This document shows, piece after piece, positions 27,308 to 36,288 of a DNA stretch of 64,000 nucleotides. The notes under the pieces are model-generated. The model had not been told where the DNA came from. It did no database searches and worked only from the letters and a program-made list of their open reading frames with translations. Positions within the stretch are counted from its first letter, which is position 1, and every line of letters begins with the position of its first letter. A program made the position numbers and the translations under genes. Source of the stretch: Nitrosococcus watsonii C-113 (GTDB lineage Bacteria > Pseudomonadota > Gammaproteobacteria > Nitrosococcales > Nitrosococcaceae); contig NC_014315.1 in assembly GCF_000143085.1 (NCBI RefSeq), positions 2,200,001-2,264,000 of the forward strand, read 5' to 3'.

Positions 27308-27505
27308 CTACTTATCAAGCCAAGAAACATTATCCTGATTGTCATCCACAACCTTGCCCAAGCTCACCGTATCGCTGATAATGTAACCGTGTTCTGGGTG
27401 CAGAAAGGTACAGTCCGATTACTCGAAAAAGACGGGGATGAAGAATTTTTAATTCACTTCAAAACTCAATTACCACAGCCTATTTTAATGGGGTACGGGG
27501 CTTAA
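27308..27505 (+). pseudogene. ORF remnant without start codon
   Basis: Sixty-five codons open between two stops, with no ATG before the last few residues. The translation (IHNLAQAHRIADNVTVFWVQ, then KGTVRLLEKDGDEEFLIHF) has protein-like composition but no family I can name. It reads as the tail of a gene whose front has been lost. Confidence 0.25.
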
Positions 27506-27574
27506 AGTAAAATTTATAATATCATTATTTTCAAATTCTTATAGACTGGACTCTGGCCACCCCAGCGGGCCAAT

Positions 27575-29758
27575 ATGAACACTTTCCACCCAGAATCTCT
27601 GCCTGAATATCTCACTGGCACCATAGAACGGGTTACTTTTCATAGCGAGGAAAGTGGATTTTGCGTCCTGCGAGTCAAGGTGCGTGGCGAGCGCGATCTC
27701 ATCACCGTGGTTGGTAATACCGCGACAGCCATACCGGGGGAATATGTGGAATGTCGCGGCGAATGGCTCAATGACCGCACCCATGGACTTCAGTTCAAAG
27801 CAAAACATCTGAAAGTCATCCCCCCCAGCACTCTCGAAGGAATTGAAAAGTATCTCGGCTCGGGCATGGTCAAAGGGATCGGTCCCCACTTTGCCAAGAA
27901 ATTGGTACAAACCTTCGGCGAACAAGTGTTCGAGATTATTGAACACAAAGCCGAGCGCCTCACCGAATTAGACGGCATCGGCCCCAAGCGCAAAGCGCGA
28001 GTCATTCAATCCTGGGCGGAACAAAAAGCTGTTCGCGCCATTATGGTATTTTTACAATCCCAGGGCGTGGGTAGCGCCAGGGCGGTTCGCATTTATAAGA
28101 CCTACGGCGATCACGCCATCGAACAGGTTCGCGAGAATCCTTACCGGCTGGCGTTAGACATTCATGGTATTGGTTTTAAAACCGCCGACAGGATTGCCCA
28201 ACGGCTAGGAATTCCCGCTGATTCCCTTATCCGCGCCCAAGCGGGAGTCCGCCATGTACTCCAGGAATTCGCAACCGAAGGACATTGCGCGATGGAGCGG
28301 GAAAAATTAGCGGACACAGCTAGTCAATTGCTGGAAATTTCCGTCCCTATTATCGAACATGCCATTGCCCAAGAAGTTACTGAAGGACAATTCATCGACG
28401 AGATTATTCATGACAAACCCTGCCTATTTCTTGCCTCTCTTTATCGTGCGGAAACAGGCATCGCCAAACATTTACAGCGCCTCCTTCAGAGTCTCCCCCC
28501 TTGGGGAGAGATCAATACGGATAAGGCTATTCCCTGGGTGGAAGAGAAAACAGGATTGCGCTTCTCCCCCTCGCAACGTGCGGCGGTTATACAAGCGGTC
28601 AGGGGCAAAATCACTGTTATTAGCGGGGGTCCGGGGGTTGGAAAAACCACTGTCGTTAATAGCATTCTCCGCATTATTCGAGCCAAGCAAATCCAGGTCC
28701 ACCTTGGAGCGCCTACCGGGCGAGCGGCAAAACGGCTTGCTGAGTCCACTGGACTTGAAGCCAAAACGATTCACCGTCTGCTTGAATTCGATCCCCATGC
28801 CATGGGTTTCAAGCATCATGGAGGCAACCCCCTCCACACTGATTTTATCGTTATTGATGAAGTTTCCATGGTCGATGTGAAATTGATGAATCAACTACTT
28901 CAAGCCATCCCCACGCATGCGGCATGCCTGCTAATAGGCGATAGAGACCAGTTGCCTTCGGTAGGGCCAGGGCAGGTATTAGCGGATATCATCGCTTCCA
29001 AAAAAATTACGACCGCCCATCTCACCGAAGTTTTTCGCCAGGCGGCCAACTCTAAAATCGTTGTCAATGCCCACCGAATCAATCAAGGAAAGATGCCTGA
29101 GAGAACCCATGAAGCGGCCCCGCTCAGTGACTTCTATTTTATTCCCACTGAGTCACCTGAAGCCATCCAGGATAGGCTCCTAGAATTAGTCACCACGCGG
29201 ATACCCAAACGCTTCGGCTTTGACCCCATTTGTGATATTCAAGTCCTGACCCCCATGAATCGGGGCAGTCTTGGAACACAAGCGCTTAATGCACTTCTGC
29301 AACAGCAATTCAATCCCCAAGCCGGCCCCAAAATCAACCGGTTCGGCTGGACCTTTGCCCCAGGCGACAAGATTGTTCAGACTGTCAATAATTATGACAA
29401 AGAAGTCTTCAATGGAGATATTGGCAGAATAACCCGGATAGATCCTGAGAAGAGCCTCGTGTATATCAGCATCGATGACCGCGAGGTAGAATACGAACTA
29501 GGTGAACTTGACGAAATTGCTTTAGCCTACGCTATCTCGGTGCATAAAAGCCAAGGTTCAGAATACCCAGCGGTTGTCATTCCCCTAGCTACCCAGCACT
29601 ATACCATGCTACAGAAGAATCTCCTCTACACGGGTGTTACCCGCGGCAAAAAGCTGGTCGTTATTGTGGGGCAGCCTAAAGCGCTTGCCATAGCCGTTAA
29701 AAAGTCCCATGCAACCTCTCGCCTGACCCATCTTTCAGCACGGTTAGCGAACAGTTGA
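27575..29758 (+). CDS. recD2: RecD2-type SF1B DNA helicase
   Basis: The 727-residue protein is the RecD2 form, not the RecBCD subunit. It has an N-terminal OB-like domain (GTIERVTFHSEESGFCVLRV), two helix-hairpin-helix stretches (VKGIGPHFAKKLVQTFG; LDGIGPKRKARVIQSW), Walker A GGPGVGKTT near residue 350, Walker B FIVIDEVSMVD, and the C-terminal SF1 motif VHKSQGSEYPAVVIPL. RecD2 is a 5'-3' helicase implicated in replication-fork and mismatch repair in bacteria lacking RecBC. That fits the AddAB-like pair at 36-42 kb. Confidence 0.92.
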   Translation: MNTFHPESLPEYLTGTIERVTFHSEESGFCVLRVKVRGERDLITVVGNTATAIPGEYVECRGEWLNDRTHGLQFKAKHLKVIPPSTLEGIEKYLGSGMVKGIGPHFAKKLVQTFGEQVFEIIEHKAERLTELDGIGPKRKARVIQSWAEQKAVRAIMVFLQSQGVGSARAVRIYKTYGDHAIEQVRENPYRLALDIHGIGFKTADRIAQRLGIPADSLIRAQAGVRHVLQEFATEGHCAMEREKLADTASQLLEISVPIIEHAIAQEVTEGQFIDEIIHDKPCLFLASLYRAETGIAKHLQRLLQSLPPWGEINTDKAIPWVEEKTGLRFSPSQRAAVIQAVRGKITVISGGPGVGKTTVVNSILRIIRAKQIQVHLGAPTGRAAKRLAESTGLEAKTIHRLLEFDPHAMGFKHHGGNPLHTDFIVIDEVSMVDVKLMNQLLQAIPTHAACLLIGDRDQLPSVGPGQVLADIIASKKITTAHLTEVFRQAANSKIVVNAHRINQGKMPERTHEAAPLSDFYFIPTESPEAIQDRLLELVTTRIPKRFGFDPICDIQVLTPMNRGSLGTQALNALLQQQFNPQAGPKINRFGWTFAPGDKIVQTVNNYDKEVFNGDIGRITRIDPEKSLVYISIDDREVEYELGELDEIALAYAISVHKSQGSEYPAVVIPLATQHYTMLQKNLLYTGVTRGKKLVVIVGQPKALAIAVKKSHATSRLTHLSARLANS

Positions 29759-29821
29759 AATGAAACACCCATCACCGTCCATCAGGAAAGTAGAAAATTA
29801 AAACTCCTTCCCGCAAAATGC

Positions 29822-30670
29822 TTATTTCGATTTTAATTTTTCGAAAGAAAGTATCCTATAGCGCAATAAGCCAAGGCGACTTGTCCATTCCGCTATCCCG
29901 GTTTCAACCTTAGCGGAAAGATCTTTAATTCCCAACTCTCCCCCAAGTGCGCGAAGAAAAGAATAGGTGGGAAGTGTATTCTCCGTAATATCCTTCTCTA
30001 TTCGCCCTTTAAAGCCCATGGCCTGGGCCAAGGAACGATATTGCGCCAAAGTATACTGCAAATTACAGCGGCCAAAAAATCCCCGTGCAAAGGGCCATCC
30101 TGAACTGAATGCCGTCAGCGGTGAAAAAAAATTTTGGGGAATAAAATCAGAAAGTGCAAAATACCCTCCTGGTTTAAGCACTCGCCAAGCCTCCGCAAAG
30201 AATTTACTCCTCTCGGGGAAATGGAAAATACACTCCACGGCTAAAACCACATCAAAGGATTGATCAGGAAAAGGCAACGCGCAGGCATCGCCTGCTTCAA
30301 AGTAAATGGTATTACCTGAGTGGGCCTTTACCTTTTCTTGTGCTCGAAGTAATTGCCGAATATCAATATTCAGTCCGATTAACTCCATGCCAGAGAAATT
30401 TTCATTTAAGCTCGCAATGGTGCCTCCAAACCCACAGCCCACATCCAAAATTCGCTGATTATTTTTCGTGTTGGCCGCAAAGTAAATCTTTTTAGTGAGA
30501 TTCTCTGCCGCCTGGGCAAAATCTTCCGGTGAAACTACCCCTTGTGGCGGTTCGCTCCAATAGCCCCAGTGGACATGGCGCCCAAAAGCAAGCTCTAATT
30601 TTGTGTTTTCTTGTTCTAGTTGCGCCAGCAGCAAATCAAAATAAGGGAGATGAATATCCTCGAATGTCAT
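29822..30670 (-). CDS. class I SAM-dependent methyltransferase
   Basis: A 282-residue Rossmann methyltransferase. SAM-binding motif I is ILDVGCGFGGTIASL near residue 95, followed by GLNIDIRQLLRAQ, the post-I acidic region EAGDACALPFPDQSFDVVLA and AWRVLKPGGYFALSDF. The N-terminal FGRHVHWGYWSEPPQG resembles small-molecule or sterol-type methyltransferases. The substrate is unknown. It is a single gene convergent with recD2. Confidence 0.85.
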   Translation of the reverse strand: MTFEDIHLPYFDLLLAQLEQENTKLELAFGRHVHWGYWSEPPQGVVSPEDFAQAAENLTKKIYFAANTKNNQRILDVGCGFGGTIASLNENFSGMELIGLNIDIRQLLRAQEKVKAHSGNTIYFEAGDACALPFPDQSFDVVLAVECIFHFPERSKFFAEAWRVLKPGGYFALSDFIPQNFFSPLTAFSSGWPFARGFFGRCNLQYTLAQYRSLAQAMGFKGRIEKDITENTLPTYSFLRALGGELGIKDLSAKVETGIAEWTSRLGLLRYRILSFEKLKSK

Positions 30671-30864
30671 CTGTTATTCCCATTAATTTTTTATATATGT
30701 CTGAAGAAAGTCATTCTGTAAAATAGCGCGCTAATGTCAAGAACAAATTTATATACTAGGACAATTTAAGTGTTTTTCAATTTAACGTTTATTTTATTTG
30801 GCAGCTACCTGCTCTCTGCGCTATCCTTACAGGTGTGTTTTATCCAAATTCTAAAATCAATATT

Positions 30865-31374
30865 ATGGCAAAACGGACGACGAAAAAGAAAACAGCTAAA
30901 AGCGCACACCAACAAGCACCACAGGTGAGCGAAGCAATATCCCGGGCTGAAAAGGCAATTACGCTAGCTCAGAAGAAACTGGACAAGGCTACAGAACAGG
31001 CCGATAAGGCAAAAGAGCGAGCGGCACAAGCCGTCACTAAAGCTAAAGAAACCAAGCGTGCTACCACACTAGCTGCGGCTGATCGAGCGCGCAAAGCCCT
31101 AGCTAAAACAAAAGAAGCCAAGCGTGAAGCGACAGGAGAATTACGCCAGGCAAAGGCGAATCTCAAAGCTGAGGACAAAGCGGAACGTGATCGCATTAAA
31201 TCTGAAGAACAAGCAAAGCGTCTGGCCGAAAAAAAGGCAATCGCTAAAACCCATGCTATCGCCGTTTTTGAGAAGAAATGGGAGCGGCAATGGGAACGTA
31301 AGCAACGTGCTAGAAAAACCGCTAAACGTAAGGTAAATTCTCCAAGCAAAGAGAAAAAAGCAACCGCGCTATAA
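30865..31374 (+). CDS. Lys/Ala-rich histone H1-like protein
   Basis: I start it at ATG 30865 (MAKRTTKKKTAKSAHQQAP), ten codons after the first ATG, because the product then begins with a basic tail as in histone-like proteins. The 169 residues are dominated by Lys, Ala, Glu, Arg and Gln. The middle is a long helical or coiled segment (KLDKATEQADKAKERAAQAV) and the C-terminus RKTAKRKVNSPSKEKKATAL is basic. Composition suggests DNA or RNA binding like bacterial H1 homologues, but no enzyme motif exists. A related-looking basic coiled protein is encoded at 42520-43092. Confidence 0.65.
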   Translation: MAKRTTKKKTAKSAHQQAPQVSEAISRAEKAITLAQKKLDKATEQADKAKERAAQAVTKAKETKRATTLAAADRARKALAKTKEAKREATGELRQAKANLKAEDKAERDRIKSEEQAKRLAEKKAIAKTHAIAVFEKKWERQWERKQRARKTAKRKVNSPSKEKKATAL

Positions 31375-31605
31375 GATAATTTCCTAATTTTAGATAAGAT
31401 CTTGATCCGGCATGGGCGGCAAGAGAAATAGAACTACTCCCGTAGACGGGCGGATTAAGTCTATCCTTTCCATACTACTCAATACCACTCATGCCGATTA
31501 AGTCTTCTATTACGGTGCGTCGCTTATTCAAAGCCTAAAGATGGCTTATGATTTTTATAACGCTTTTACCTTAAGCAAGATACGGCCCTAGTAGCAGGCA
31601 GTGGG

Positions 31606-32805
31606 GTGAATATTCGTTCTTATTACCCAGCCTCCACTTCAAAAAAACGACTCATTAGCTATTTATGGATTACTTCTACCTTAATACTTTTATTCAGCGG
31701 CTGCGCTCCCCAGCGCAGCTACGAGGCAGCCCTAATCCTGGCTGACATTGCAGCCCAGGAAACGCCTTCACAGTGGAAATCCACTACCTCTACCCCTAAC
31801 CAAAAAGAAATCACCTATAGGATCAGGAATCGTACCCATCGTGGAACAATTTACCTACCCGCCTCCGCACCTCCTCAAGCGGGCATCATATTAGTCCCTG
31901 GTATCTTTCCCCTGGCCAAAGATGACCCGCGCCTAATCGCCTTTGCCAAAACGTTAGCACGAGCTCGCTTTGCCGTGCTTACCCCGGAGTTAAAAGAATT
32001 TCGACACCTCCAAGTAAGGCCGGAACATCCGCGGATAATTGCCGATGCCCTGCTCTATCTGGCGAACCGTCCTAACCTAGTTCCTCCAGGTCATCTGGGA
32101 CTCGGGGCCTTCAGTTTCTCTGTGGGTCTAGCAATCATTGCCGCCCTCGAAGAAGATGCCCGTACCAAGGTGCAATTCATCCTTGGAGTAGGCGGCTATT
32201 ATGATTTGGAAACGGCTATCCGCTTTTTTACCACGGGTTATCTTTCAGAGAGCACTCATTACCCAAATCCCAGTGAATATGGCAAGCTCGTCTTTGCGGC
32301 AACCAGTCTCAACTACCTTGCCGATTCAACAGATCAAACGGTACTAGAGAAAATGATACAAATTAAAATCCACAATCCAGAGGCAGAAATCGTCTCTCTA
32401 GCATCGAGGCTAGGGGCGGAGGGAAAGGCAGTGTATATGCTCTTACATAATACCGATCCCAAAAAAGTTGCCGCCCTCATTCAGGCGCTGCCTTCAGGAA
32501 TGAGGCAGCTCATCAAAAACCTAAGTTTAAGCAATAAAGATTTAACCCAACTTCAAGCCCAGCTCTTCCTCATCCATGGTAAAAGCGATCCACTCATCCC
32601 TTATACTGAAAGCCTCGCCTTAGCCGGTGCTTTGCCTCCCAAGCAAACGAAAGTGTACTTAATAGAACAGGTACTCACCCATGTAGACTTTAAATTTCAA
32701 AGCCTCTTTACTCGTGCTTTCTGGACTGAGGAACTACCGGATCTATGGCGAATGTACCGGGTCATCTACGCCCTGCTCGGAAAACGGGCACAAACCGATC
32801 AGTAA
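31606..32805 (+). CDS. alpha/beta-hydrolase-fold lipoprotein
   Basis: A 399-residue protein starting at GTG 31606. Residues ~15-33 form a signal peptide with a lipobox LFSGC, so it is probably a lipoprotein. The hydrolase fold shows IILVPGIFPLAKDDPRL, a nucleophile elbow GAFSFSVG in which the usual second Gly is Ser, IHGKSDPLIPYTES (acid) and LTHVDFKF (His). The substrate is unknown. A second hydrolase gene starts 7 bp downstream, indicating an operon. Confidence 0.7.
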   Translation: MNIRSYYPASTSKKRLISYLWITSTLILLFSGCAPQRSYEAALILADIAAQETPSQWKSTTSTPNQKEITYRIRNRTHRGTIYLPASAPPQAGIILVPGIFPLAKDDPRLIAFAKTLARARFAVLTPELKEFRHLQVRPEHPRIIADALLYLANRPNLVPPGHLGLGAFSFSVGLAIIAALEEDARTKVQFILGVGGYYDLETAIRFFTTGYLSESTHYPNPSEYGKLVFAATSLNYLADSTDQTVLEKMIQIKIHNPEAEIVSLASRLGAEGKAVYMLLHNTDPKKVAALIQALPSGMRQLIKNLSLSNKDLTQLQAQLFLIHGKSDPLIPYTESLALAGALPPKQTKVYLIEQVLTHVDFKFQSLFTRAFWTEELPDLWRMYRVIYALLGKRAQTDQ

Positions 32806-32812
32806 ATAATTC

Positions 32813-33715
32813 ATGGCGCCCATAGAGACCCGATTCATTCCAGCGAATGGGCTTTACTTTGAGGTTGAACAATGCGGCCAGGGGGATCGGCTTGCCCTTT
32901 GCCTCCATGGTTTTCCTGAATGCAGCTATTCATGGCATCATCAAATGCCACTGCTCGCAGACCAAGGTTATCGCGTTTGGGCGCCCAATCTGCGCGGTTA
33001 CGGGCGTAGCTCACGCCCTTCAAAAGTAGCCGCCTACCGTACCAATCATCTCCTTGCGGATATGGTCGCGCTTATTAAAGCTTCCCGTTGCCGCTCCGTT
33101 TTGCTTATCGGCCATGACTGGGGAGCTGCTCTCGCCTGGTTATTCGCCATTAACAAAATCCATTCTTTAGAGGGCCTTATCATTATGAATGTGCCCCACC
33201 CCGCCCCCTTCCTTACATCCCTGACAACATGGCGGCAGTTAAGGAAATCCTGGTATATACTCTTTTTCCAAATTCCCTGGTTTCCAGAATGGCTGCTGAG
33301 CAGGCACAACGCCTGGCTCCTAGGTAAAACCATACGCTATCTGGCAGTCAATAAAGATCGTTTCCCCCCTGAGGTCATTCATATCTATCGCCGTAATGCC
33401 GCCCAGCCCGGCGCACTCCGAGCCATGATAAACTATTACCGAGCGCTGTTCCGAGAATTACCATGGCGCAAATATCATGGCTATTTACCGTTGATTGAAA
33501 TCCCCACTTTAATGATCTGGGGTGAAGAGGATTTAGCCTTAGGAAAAGAAACTACCTACGGAACCGAACGCTATGTGAGCGATCTTACTCTGCACTATCT
33601 TCCCGGCATCTCCCACTGGGTACAGCAGGAGGCGCCGGAGCAAGTTAACAGTATTATTATTGAATGGCTTGCAAGAAAGAAATTAAAACCTGCTCACCCT
33701 GTTGCGCAGCGTTAA
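32813..33715 (+). CDS. alpha/beta hydrolase, epoxide-hydrolase-like
   Basis: A 300-residue soluble hydrolase. HGFPECSYSWHHQMPLL contains the HGFPE oxyanion motif, LLIGHDWGAALAW holds the Asp nucleophile typical of epoxide hydrolases and haloalkane dehalogenases, and LPGISHWVQQEAPE carries the catalytic His. A cap domain lies between, with WPxF-like helices. It is probably co-transcribed with the preceding lipoprotein. The gene downstream, pyk, is 36 bp away. Confidence 0.85.
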   Translation: MAPIETRFIPANGLYFEVEQCGQGDRLALCLHGFPECSYSWHHQMPLLADQGYRVWAPNLRGYGRSSRPSKVAAYRTNHLLADMVALIKASRCRSVLLIGHDWGAALAWLFAINKIHSLEGLIIMNVPHPAPFLTSLTTWRQLRKSWYILFFQIPWFPEWLLSRHNAWLLGKTIRYLAVNKDRFPPEVIHIYRRNAAQPGALRAMINYYRALFRELPWRKYHGYLPLIEIPTLMIWGEEDLALGKETTYGTERYVSDLTLHYLPGISHWVQQEAPEQVNSIIIEWLARKKLKPAHPVAQR

Positions 33716-33751
33716 AAAAGACCCGTTGAACCTGTTTGCAAGGGACATTTC

Positions 33752-35230
33752 GTGATTTCAAAAAAGCAAAAAAAAGCAGGCCATGAATGGGATACTCCCT
33801 TCAAGTTTGAAAAAGATCCACGGGCCTGCCGTATCGTCTGTACAATCGGACCTGCCAGCCATTCGCCAGCTACCCTAGAAAAAATGCTGCTATCGGGAAT
33901 GAACGTCGCTCGTTTAAATTTTTCCCATGGCAACCATGAAAGTCATGGGAGAATCGCTCGCGCAATCCGAGAAGCCGCGCGGCGTCTTATGAAACCCGTC
34001 GCTATCCTCCAAGACCTTCAAGGACACAAAGTACGGGTAGGCAATGTTCAGCACCCACCATCCCTCTCCCTTAAGGAGGGGCAGGAAATCCTTTTAGGCC
34101 ATGGCGAAATGGTCTCCAGCAAGCGGATTGGTATTGATTATCAAGATATCATCCAATATGTCACGCCAGGCCAAAAAGTGTTTCTTGATGATGGTTCCAT
34201 TGAATTAGCAGTGCTCTCAGCAGAAGGGAATGACCTTCGCTGCCAAGTCAAACTTGGTGGCCAGCTCAGGAGTCGAAAAGGGGTGATCTTTCCCGATTCT
34301 CAGCTTAGCTTTCCTCTTCTTAACGAGAAAGATGCAAGCGATGCCCGCTTTGGCATCTCCCTTGATGTGGACATGGTCGCCATGTCTTTTGTTCGCTCGG
34401 CGACAGAGATTATTGAAATGCGCTTACGCCTTGCCGAATGGGGCCAAAAAAATTCATTTATTATTGCTAAGATCGAAGATCATAAAGGCATTGACAATCT
34501 CGACGAAATCCTGCAAGTCGCCGATGGCGTGCTCGTTGCCCGAGGTGATTTAGGGGTGACTCTGCCACGGGAGAAGGTCCCAAGCATCCAAAAGGCCATC
34601 ATCCAGACAGCCAATGCCTTTGGCGTTCCAGTCATTACTGCCACCCAAATGTTGGAAAGTATGACTCATCATGATAAACCTACCCGGGCCGAAGTTAACG
34701 ACGTGTACCATGCTGTCATTGGCGGTTCGGATGCGGTCATGCTATCTGGAGAAACGGCTTCAGGTCACTACCCCATTCAGGCGGTTCAGGAAATGAATCG
34801 TATTTGCCGGGAAGCGGAGAAAGAACTTCGAAATGTTAAGAGTGAAATCCCGGTACGGGGTAAACAAGATATGCACGATAAAATGGCCGCTTCAGCCGTT
34901 AATCTAGCCCACAATGCAAAGGCTCGCTGTATCCTGGCCTTCTCTCTTTCCGGTGCTACCCTGCGGGCGCTTTCTTCAGCCCGCAGCAGCGTTCCCGTCT
35001 ATGGCGTAGTGGTTGAAGAGCGGCTACTGCGGCAATTACTCCTGCATTGGGGGCATTCCTTGATTACCATGCCCCATGAAGAAACACTAGAAAATCTGAT
35101 CCGCCCTGCCCTTATACAGCTTCAGGAAGAAAACATCATCCACTCTAATGATCGAATCGTAGTCATGGCTAGCCAAGCAGAAGCTGGCGCGAAGGAAACC
35201 TATCTTTTTAAGCTCTACCTTTTAGAATAG
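33752..35230 (+). CDS. pyk: pyruvate kinase
   Basis: Pyruvate kinase makes ATP and pyruvate from phosphoenolpyruvate. The 492-residue product starts at GTG 33752, preceded by AAGGGACA. Motifs: RIVCTIGPASHSPATLEKML, GMNVARLNFSHG, the catalytic Lys region FIIAKIEDHKGIDNLDEI, VLVARGDLGVTLPREKVP and TATQMLESMTHHDKPTRAEV. Residues ~365-490 form the C-terminal domain. There is an N-terminal extension of about 25 basic residues. The enzyme is complete. Confidence 0.94.
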   Translation: MISKKQKKAGHEWDTPFKFEKDPRACRIVCTIGPASHSPATLEKMLLSGMNVARLNFSHGNHESHGRIARAIREAARRLMKPVAILQDLQGHKVRVGNVQHPPSLSLKEGQEILLGHGEMVSSKRIGIDYQDIIQYVTPGQKVFLDDGSIELAVLSAEGNDLRCQVKLGGQLRSRKGVIFPDSQLSFPLLNEKDASDARFGISLDVDMVAMSFVRSATEIIEMRLRLAEWGQKNSFIIAKIEDHKGIDNLDEILQVADGVLVARGDLGVTLPREKVPSIQKAIIQTANAFGVPVITATQMLESMTHHDKPTRAEVNDVYHAVIGGSDAVMLSGETASGHYPIQAVQEMNRICREAEKELRNVKSEIPVRGKQDMHDKMAASAVNLAHNAKARCILAFSLSGATLRALSSARSSVPVYGVVVEERLLRQLLLHWGHSLITMPHEETLENLIRPALIQLQEENIIHSNDRIVVMASQAEAGAKETYLFKLYLLE

Positions 35231-35308
35231 AATTCAAATAATTTAGTAATTCCCCTTCGCGCCATGACCCTATAAAAAGGGCTTTTTCTCGCCGCTATTT
35301 AAAAGCCA

Positions 35309-35890
35309 CTACCCGAAATAATCCGGTTCGTTCCCTGGCTTCCATTTAATATTGCAACCCATGCTAGGCCGCTGTTCACCAGAAATAGGCTGGCCAGCAA
35401 GCACTGCGTCAGCCGCTGCCCGGAGATCTTCACCTGCTATCGGTGCATCATTACCGGGCCGGCTAGCATCAAACTGACCCCGATAAACCAACTTATGATT
35501 TTTATCAAAGAGAAAGAAATCAGGCGTGCAGGCTGCCTTATAGGCCTTTGCAATTTCCTGTGTTTCATCATATAGATAAGGGAAAATATATCCCTGCGCT
35601 TCTACTTCCTCCGCCATTTTTTCTGGGCTATCGTCGGGATAGTTTTCCACATCATTGACGCTAATGCCCGCAATCGCCAAACCTTTAGGCTGGTATTCGC
35701 GGGCAAACTGGGAGAGCGCAGTGCTAATGTGTTTCACATAAGGACAGTGGTTACACATAAAAATGATCAACAAACCACTAGCTCCCTTAAAATCCGCCAG
35801 TGACACGGTACGCCCTGTCGCCGGTTCCAGTAATTGAAAATCCGGCGCCTGGGTACCCAAATCCAACATTATAGACTCAGTTCTAGCCAT
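35309..35890 (-). CDS. thioredoxin-family redox protein
   Basis: A 193-residue AhpC/TSA-type thioredoxin-fold protein: PDFQLLEPATGRTVSLADFK, the active-site FMCNHCPYVKHI with a CxxC at about residues 45-48, and TPDFFLFDKNHKLVYRGQFD. No signal peptide, so it is cytosolic. This group (thioredoxin domain with CNHCPYVK) is widespread, and its partners are unknown. It has a good AGGAGG ribosome binding site and converges on pyk. The next minus-strand gene upstream (35927) is 36 bp away. Confidence 0.88.
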   Translation of the reverse strand: MARTESIMLDLGTQAPDFQLLEPATGRTVSLADFKGASGLLIIFMCNHCPYVKHISTALSQFAREYQPKGLAIAGISVNDVENYPDDSPEKMAEEVEAQGYIFPYLYDETQEIAKAYKAACTPDFFLFDKNHKLVYRGQFDASRPGNDAPIAGEDLRAAADAVLAGQPISGEQRPSMGCNIKWKPGNEPDYFG

Positions 35891-35926
35891 TATTTCCTCC
35901 TTGGTGGAACAAAATCAATTAAACCC

Positions 35927-36145
35927 TTATTCAACTGAGCGGCTGTTTTCAACTTTCGTCAAAACAAGATTCGAATTATCCGCCCGTTGATAATAGGGGA
36001 GTGGCTGGTGTAATTCTTCAAACGCTTTATCCCGTTCTTCCATGGTCCGGTACCAACGGTAAGATTCCCACTCTTCGCCGAGCAAATGGGATGCCCGCAT
36101 GGTATCGCTAGAATGTAAGGTAATACGTATGCCAAATGGTTTCAT
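35927..36145 (-). CDS. small hypothetical protein
   Basis: A 72-residue protein (MKPFGIRITLHSSDTMRASH, then LLGEEWESYRWYRTMEERDKA) with charged, well-ordered composition and a plausible start behind AGGAAAG. No family is recognised. The Trp/Tyr/Arg-rich centre suggests a real small conserved protein. It sits between the AddA-like gene and the thioredoxin-like gene on the same strand. Confidence 0.6.
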   Translation of the reverse strand: MKPFGIRITLHSSDTMRASHLLGEEWESYRWYRTMEERDKAFEELHQPLPYYQRADNSNLVLTKVENSRSVE

Positions 36146-36288
36146 TCTTTCCTGCTCGCTTAGAAACTATTCTAATTTAAAGGGTCAATGTGTCTAATAA
36201 CAGGCGAATTATCACTATAATTACACGGTCATACCATCATACCTGAACATCGCAAAACGTGCCTTAGCAACTTCCCAACCGGGCATGT

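Larger units (their letters stand above)
26706..27574. other. long gene-poor interval between trkH and recD2
   Basis: Apart from the doubtful frame at 26810-27181 and the remnant at 27308-27505, no gene, terminator or RNA was recognised in these 869 bp. The promoters of trkH (minus) and recD2 (plus) should lie at its two ends. Confidence 0.4.

Noticed and set aside
35268-35287. Possible pyk terminator (CCCT...AGGG then CTTTTT)
   Set aside because: Only a 4-bp stem is possible; too weak to call despite the T-run.
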